From Hymenoscyphus infarciens (lineage: Eukaryota > Ascomycota > Leotiomycetes > Helotiales > Helotiaceae): DNA of 64,000 bases. This document shows, in pieces, positions 57,814 through 64,000 of the stretch (its first letter is position 1; the number at the start of each line of letters is the position of its first letter). The stretch is taken from positions 124,001 through 188,000 of the forward strand of contig LLCB01000091.1 in the NCBI GenBank assembly GCA_001414345.1, in the 5' to 3' direction. Both the position numbers and the translations under genes were made by a program. The notes beneath the pieces were generated by a model. It had not been told where the DNA came from, made no database searches, and saw only the letters and a program-made list of their open reading frames with translations.

Positions 57814-60800
57814 GGCAAGTAGCATGATCTCAAGAATGGAACCGAAAATCCAAGTCGAGATTCTTAGCATGTCGCCACTGGACAATTCGAGTGGCGCGTG
57901 CGTGGGTGCTCAAACTGCACAATACCAAAAGTCGAGCCGAGTTCAATGAGCAAGGGGAGGCCGCTGGAGAAGAAGTTGAGATGTCGTTTGTGTACGACGA
58001 GACGTGAGGAAAGGAACGGCTGTGGAAACACCCGCCATGAAATAGCCACCGTGATAGTTGTTTTAAGAGATAGCTTAGGGAAATTATAATATTCCTTGCA
58101 TCCAGCAAACCATAGAACATGCCCACACATCTGTGAATTTCAGTAGAGTCAAAGTCGACGACAGGAGAAGAAAAATAGAATAAGTGGAACATTATTAGAA
58201 ATACCTACCAATTAGAGACCTTCGTTACACCTGTTATTCGTAGGTGACCTACAAGTTGACAAGCAAAAATTTTCAGTGCTATTAGTAGGTGACCATAAAA
58301 ATAGACGTGGAAAGTTTCGTGGGTTACCTACAAATTGCCTGGTTAATAAAAAGCCTATACTGACGTCGTTCTTAAAGAAAGCGATGCCATTTTGTCTTCC
58401 AGCAATTGAGACTTTGAAAAGTCCAAACATACCCGTAAATTGCTTAGGAATTGCATTGTTGAGTTAGCCGTGGCTTACCGGTGAGTAACTCGTAGCTCGC
58501 TCACGAGTAACTTACAGTATACTTACCTAACAAATAAAATTCAAAAACTTTATTGCCATTCTTGGTTTACCCAGGGATAGTAACTCAGATTGATTGTTCC
58601 TATTCATAGTTTACCTGGAATCAAAGTAATAGGAAAGAGTCCACAAAAATACAAGATCATCAGACCAAGCTAACGTCTAACGATTAATACAGGTCCAAGT
58701 CTTTAATTTCATTGAAAAATCCATTTATAGTAGCACCATAGCTACTCCCGATATCTCACAGCCTTTTTAGGAAAGTAGATGGATTCTACTCTCTTCTTCA
58801 ACAGTTCAAGGGACTATAGCGTTTCAGGTAGAGGTCTGTTTGATTCGTATATATATACATCATAACAAGAGATTTTCGGGGAACATCATATCCGAATCCT
58901 CCCTTAATTCCTCCGCTTCTTCTTCCCTCTAACAAACACCTTTTTCACAGATCATGACCAATGAGTGTGCTCTCATCTATAACTTAGAAGTGAGAAGTTT
59001 TCGAGAAGGAAACCCCAGTTTCCTCTATCGATTTCCCTGGGAATTTGGAAGAGATGTTTTAACACTTCTCGTTACTAATAGTCCGTTGAAGGCTCTCAGA
59101 GCTAGATTGGTGGTTCTTCTGATTCTTAGCTCTACATGAACGAGGAGTTAAACAGTCTCTATTATAAGCCTGTGTATTTTTCGGAATCTATCAGAGATTC
59201 ATTAGTGAGCTTGAGAAGGATATCAAAAGAGAGACTCAACTCGGACTTTAATTCATATTGTGAATTGCGCTATTTATCTAAATGTTTATGAGTGGTGGTA
59301 GTACTAGTATTCCGTCCCCACTCGGGATGAATACCTAAGAGCTTATACTCAAAAGTAGGGTTTTGGAGCCCAATTGCTTGGAAAGATAAATTTACAGAAG
59401 AAATCAGTTCTATTGAGGTATGTACAGATGTTCAAAGTGGCCTAGCGTATTGTTTTTATGTAAAAAAAAACATCTACTTTAGGTACACCATCTTAGGTAT
59501 GCTCTTGAAGTGGAAAAACTAAGCTTACTTGAGATAGGAAGTGAAGTGTAATTTAATGATTATGAAGAGGCAAGGTTTGTATTATTCTAATTTGATTATT
59601 GGAGAGTTCTATGCACAGACTCAGGAACGAAGTAATTACCCCCACACGCAAGAAAGAAAGATATGTTCTCCAGTTTGAGGACCTTTTCACATGCAAAATA
59701 CTACCTGCTCCAGAGACGCAGATGACGTGGCCAGCACCCGTTGAAAGGGGCGAATGAACATTGACATAACTTCCAATGAAGGTCCCAAAATAGAAAAATC
59801 CGAGCTCTTTACTCCATTACAGAATCTCATACAGTGTTTACGTGCCAAAGAATCTCAATCAATTATTCTAGTGCTTATTCCTACAAAAGTCGACGTCCTT
59901 GAGTCTTCTTGGTGATCAGTTTGTAGCTAGATCCGCGCCGGGAAACAGACGGTCAACAGACCGTTAGCACTAGCTCCCCCGATTCTCGGAATTTTCTGTC
60001 ACAATTCTAGATCAAACAAAAACTCGGACTAGTCTCCTAAGCTTGATTTTAGCACGGTGCGAATTGGGTAGCAGCACAATCGTGAAGTGAAACCAAAATC
60101 CGCGCTCAACTCAACATCGTCGAGCAATGATTAGAAAACCAATTAACAGAATGGCAGGATTGAGAATTTTAAGCTTCCAATTCCATTGAGTTTTGGAGGT
60201 GCTAATGAGTCTCAAAATTTGGATTGTTCGTCCGATGACGTTCGCTTAAAATCAAGTGCTGACGCCGTTGCTTTCTTGGTGCGATGTTAGCTTCAGGCAC
60301 CAAACCGTTTTCTGTCAAATTGTTAGTGCATCGGGGAGCCTCAACGGTTAGCGTTGTGACACCATAACGACCTCCCCCCTAAACTCCGCAATGGAACGTT
60401 GGTTTTGGGAGCGTAACTTGGGGCTGCGCTCACCATTTTAGCCGGTATTGTCCATTATATGATGTGTCAACGGCAAATTGATCAATTTAAAATCTAGAAG
60501 GATCGAAAGTACTGGTCAGGCTGCTTCGGGCGCTCTTAGGAAGCTCTGGTCTGGGTATGGGGGTGTTGGATCAAGCCCCCGAAAATGAGACAGGGTCATC
60601 ATTAAGGAACGTGACGATCTTTCTTTCCTTGATATTTTCCAGGGATCGGGTAGAATGAGAGTGTCATTTCCAAGTGATTCTGGAACAGACGTTATGTGAC
60701 TCTCACATCATTAACATACTCATCGATTTTCCTTAGCTCGGTGATTTCCGTGGTGAGGCTCAGAGTGATCGTGGGTGGAATTATGGGAGTATGACCGAGC

Positions 60801-61440
60801 CTGGTTGCGAAGCCCTCTTTCCATGGGACTTCACTTGTGACATTGCATCATAAATTTGGAACTCTCCGGTAGGATAAAGCAAAAAGAGAGTTGATTTCAA
60901 ATTAAGAGTTTGTATGAATCTACGTTGATGGGTGAGCTTTTTCACGGACATGGCATTTGGAGGTTGACTTCAAAAGCATACCGAGAATTCGCGCGGTTCA
61001 CTCCAGACACTCGCTTGACAGGTTTGATTTTGAATTCTGTATTCGTCCTAGTAAGAGCAATTGTGTTTGATTCTGATTCTAAAACTTAACTAATGGGAAC
61101 CAAAAGGCATAGAAATCGCAATGAAGCACCTATTGCTAGCGTTATCACTACTCAACAGAACGGACTGGGGCAAGGGTGTCCATCTTTTGGTCTGATGCGT
61201 AGATATGCGTCGATCTCGACCCCCCCTTTTTCGCGCCAGCAGCTCGCTAACGTTTTTTGCAGTCATTATTTATGACCTAGGAACGGATCAAAGCTCTAGT
61301 GGTATGTTCGCTCGAAAACTACTGGAACTAAGTTGAGTTGACCAATGGATGTGTGAGATTGAAGACACTTCTGAGAAGTCAAAATGGGAATAGCTGTTGC
61401 ATTTCAACCATTAGCCTGGTGATTGCAGGCAGACGCTAAC
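57814..61440. other. Long intergenic stretch (3.6 kb), no gene recognised
   Basis: Normal composition, not RIP-mutated. Around 58,230-58,330 TAGGTGACCTACAA and TAGGTGACCATAAA recur with GGGTTACCTACAA, loose short repeats. Small ATG frames at 58,954-59,139 and 61,093-61,275 have no intron logic or family resemblance. I looked for tRNA-like folds and found none I could support. Confidence 0.4.
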
Positions 61441-61996
61441 ATTCAGAAAACGGTAAAACCGCAGCTTCCCCCCAGTTTTTCGAGTTTCTTTTCCTCCCAG
61501 ACACACACACAAACAACACGCAGCTATACCAGCAACGAATAGACAACGTACCGACAACCAACAATTTCAACAATTTCAGCTACCAGCGACCAGCAACCGA
61601 CAATACAACAACAACCACACAATCAAACAACACCTTACAACACAATAGTATGTAACCACTGACCTTTTCATCCCCTCTCACATCCCTCTTCCATCCGCAA
61701 CTCATCCACCCATACCTCATCTATCCTCCATCCTCATCGTCATCTATCCTTACCTACCTTCACCTATTTCTACCTTAACCCATACTCACCTCTACTCATC
61801 GTTCCCTTCATACTTCTCCACCTCCATCTTCCCTTCCTTCCACACTTCCCTCTCATCTGCCCCTTCCCTATCTCTTTCATTATATCAACAGTCTCGCTTA
61901 ATCATCATCAGTTAACCGAAACTGTTGGAACAATGCTTTCGATTGTATCAACAAATATGGGACAACCAAATTGAATGACCCAAGCTTGTTCATACA
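61441..61996 (+). promoter_or_regulatory. CT/CA-rich leader with possible 5' UTR intron and a 13-codon uORF
   Basis: Upstream of the next gene, CA-rich then TC-rich DNA (ACCAGCAACGA-type then CATCCTCATC-type words). A GTATGT donor at 61648 and a TCAACAG acceptor ending at 61891 could bound a 244-nt leader intron. An ATG at 61933 opens a 13-codon uORF ending at 61974, 22 nt before the main ATG. Confidence 0.4.
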
Positions 61997-62794
61997 ATGA
62001 GAGAACCAACCTCCTCGTTGTCTGAAAACGTTTGGAACAAGGCAATGCTAACTTTAAAGCAGAAAATGGCCAAATTCAACTACTACCAGCTCTCAGATAT
62101 CGAGCTCTTCAAGAACGCCATCAATATGTACGCCCAAATCGACCAATTCGGCCTTGAAACTCAAGCCGCAATCGCCCACTGCTATGCAGTCCTCAACGCT
62201 GGTGGCTCCGGTCCCGTCTACTTGGCCGAGCGAGATTTTCACTCCTGCCTCCACAAATTGGTTAAAGTCCAAGCCACTGATATCCATTACTCACCCATGG
62301 GCCACCAATTTTACTACACCCTAAACGGACGTCCAGATTTCCGCGTCCTTAAGGGGGATAATTTCTTCGAAAATGCCAACATCGCGATCGCCGACACTGA
62401 AACGGCCACCCCAGAGATGGCCTATATCAATTCCAACCCCTCCTCCCGAACACTTTCGCCAACTGCCGCCGAATTTTACGCAACCGGCTATTCAACTCCG
62501 ACAACCACCACCAACAGCTCCCGGGCAACCACCCCGGAACAAACTCGACACACCCACGACAAGCGGACAAAACTCATCGGGCAACTCATGGGCCTGACCC
62601 TCGCCGACTTTACAGAATACCGGGCTGATACAGAATATTATCAACATATCTGTACAATCTTGTTCCCCGACGAGACCCCCGACAACACCACCGATACGCC
62701 ATCCCTTTTCGCCAAATGGCAAAACGAACTCGACATCGTCCCCTCCCCATACGAAGAGGAGGACTTCAATTTCTGTACAAAGCTAGTATATTAG
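61997..62794 (+). CDS. Hypothetical protein, 265 residues
   Basis: Single exon from ATG 61997 (context atacaATGA). Helical, mixed-charge N-terminal domain (about residues 10-130) including NAINMYAQIDQFGLETQAAI; a Ser/Thr/Pro-rich linker (about 148-185); then a second short domain containing KLIGQLMGLTLADFTEYRAD and an acidic tail with EEEDFNF. Strongly coding composition, no signal peptide or membrane segment. I do not recognise a family; it may be lineage-specific. Confidence 0.7.
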   Translation: MREPTSSLSENVWNKAMLTLKQKMAKFNYYQLSDIELFKNAINMYAQIDQFGLETQAAIAHCYAVLNAGGSGPVYLAERDFHSCLHKLVKVQATDIHYSPMGHQFYYTLNGRPDFRVLKGDNFFENANIAIADTETATPEMAYINSNPSSRTLSPTAAEFYATGYSTPTTTTNSSRATTPEQTRHTHDKRTKLIGQLMGLTLADFTEYRADTEYYQHICTILFPDETPDNTTDTPSLFAKWQNELDIVPSPYEEEDFNFCTKLVY

Positions 62795-63674
62795 AGATGT
62801 GGGTTCAGGTTTCGCCTACGGGTTTTCCTCGAACTGTGACCTAAATGGGCACATCGTGGATTCGGGCAGAGGGTTTTGGGTTTTGGGTTTTGGGTATTGG
62901 GATCAGCGATAGCTTCTTGTGTATATCCTCGAAGCCTTTATTTTTGGATGGATTTTTTGGATGGATTCTTTGGAGTTTTGGAATTGGCTCGTGCCTTGTT
63001 GTATTTTCTTTGGATTGGATTGATGAATATACCTCTGCCCACACACAAAATCTGCTTCCATCCCTGGTGATCTGTGATGTCTCCGATGTGAATCGTCCTC
63101 GTCATTACTTAAGACAAGATTAATTTTTCGTCATCGTGTAGGATTTCAAGGAGAGAGACATCCATTGTTGGAATACTCCTACTAACGCGGTGTGTGAGCG
63201 ATCTTGAAGCGATTCTTGTTGAGTTTATTGACGTCGATGATCGTTTATTGTCTCAAGATCGGAGCCGAAATCGGAAGAGCTTGCCGCGCCGGCGCCACAC
63301 TAATTCCACTAGCCACTATTAGCACGTGAGTCTTCTTGGCAACGTAGTATTTCTTGTCAGGCTTGGTGTTGTGGGGTGCACACGTGACCTGGCAGACCTG
63401 TATATAGTTACGAAAGTGCCCCGCACTCTCCTCTTCTCTTTAGCAGACGTTTTACATACCACACAATTGATCATATTGAATCTACCTTTCTTTTGAGCCT
63501 CGACTAGGGCAAGATAACGAAACTACGTTCGATACGACCATCCTGTGATACTTGGAGCTTCTCAATTACCTGCAATTGCAAGCATAAGGAAATTGCCAAA
63601 CAATATCACCGCACTTAGATCTGGATAAGTTTGTTGAGATCTCCTTGGTCTCTGGTGAATTTCAGGTTTCAAAG
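62795..63674. other. Intergenic, promoter of the NAD+ synthetase gene
   Basis: TTTTGGG repeats at about 62,874-62,895 and TGGAT repeats near 62,947-62,965. CACGTG-like words occur at about 63,324 and 63,381. No supported gene. Confidence 0.4.
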
Positions 63675-64000
63675 ATGGGACATCTCGTCACGTTAGCAAC
63701 CTGTTCTTTGAACCAATGGGTATGAAACATCAAGACCGCGGAAGATATGCATGCTAATCCCATCGTGTAGGCTCTTGACTTTGTAGGCAATCAAGCCAGA
63801 ATCCTTGAGTCAATCAGACAAGCCAAAGAACAAGGAGCTTCGTGAGTGATGTCCTTTCAGGATTGTCGCATACCTACTCTCGTGCTCAACTAACTTGCAA
63901 ACAGACTTCGTATCGGTCCCGAGCTCGAGATCACTGGCTATGGCTGTCTCGATCACTTTCTGGAAAGTGATCTTTGCTTGCATTCATGGGAGTCGCTCGC
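63675..64000 (+). CDS. QNS1: Glutamine-dependent NAD+ synthetase, N-terminal part, runs off the window
   Basis: Exons 63675-63719, 63771-63841 and 63905 to the window end; two GT-AG introns of 51 and 63 nt, phases consistent. The protein begins [15 protein letters not shown], the conserved start of eukaryotic NAD synthetases. [15 protein letters not shown] follows, where the Glu of the PELE segment is the first catalytic residue of the nitrilase-type glutaminase domain that feeds ammonia to the synthetase domain (established knowledge). The final step of NAD+ biosynthesis, in the cytosol. A housekeeping gene, marking the end of the accessory region. Confidence 0.93.

Noticed and set aside
61093..61275. 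60-codon plus-strand frame with an ATG
   Set aside because: No conserved look, no leader or splice signals, isolated in a 3.6-kb stretch without other coding signal.

Overview
The window looks like nuclear DNA of a filamentous ascomycete, most likely a leotiomycete (inference). Genes have short GT-AG introns (48-111 nt) with ACTAAT-type branch sites. Two long AT-rich blocks almost lack CpA and TpG, which is the footprint of repeat-induced point mutation (RIP). The proteins belong to fungal families: a modular NRPS, a UstYa/DUF3328 oxidase, DHA1-type transporters, a GRDP/DUF1399 protein, and decayed FunK1 and NACHT/STAND genes. I found no tRNA, rRNA or CRISPR array.

1-15.3 kb: a candidate secondary-metabolite locus. 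An NRPS (A-T-E-C-A-T-C, continuing past the left edge) runs leftward. It is divergent from a UstYa-like oxidase, and next come two divergently transcribed MFS exporters. Both divergent promoters carry tandem copies of unrelated units of about 260 bp. The expected logic is: the NRPS builds a peptide whose first residue is epimerised to D, the UstYa protein oxidatively modifies it, and the transporters export it.

15.3-17.5 kb: gene relics (a ClpB/Hsp104-like C-terminus and a FunK1-type kinase N-terminus) and a 45-bp palindrome at the edge of the first AT-rich block.

17.56-35.2 kb: RIP block 1. It holds an inverted-repeat element, an LTR-like direct repeat pair enclosing an eroded ORF, a 181-bp tandem array, and a 6.8-kb TIR element whose ends contain a 7-bp repeat.

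35.2-39.8 kb: a genic island with one six-exon GRDP-like gene ending in a Gly/Cys-rich tail.

39.8-49.8 kb: RIP block 2. Read through its stops, it resolves into one dead NACHT (NLR/STAND) gene on the minus strand. That gene is split by a 507-bp hAT-type MITE and a 3.9-kb Mutator-like element (MULE), and the MULE is itself split by a 685-bp relative of the 6.8-kb TIR element. Two nested hAT-type MITEs close the block. Target-site duplications are visible for all of these.

49.8-64 kb: ordinary sparse genic DNA with a coiled-coil protein, two small proteins, a type II membrane protein resembling O-fucosyltransferases, an unrecognised protein with a long leader, and the start of glutamine-dependent NAD+ synthetase at the right edge.
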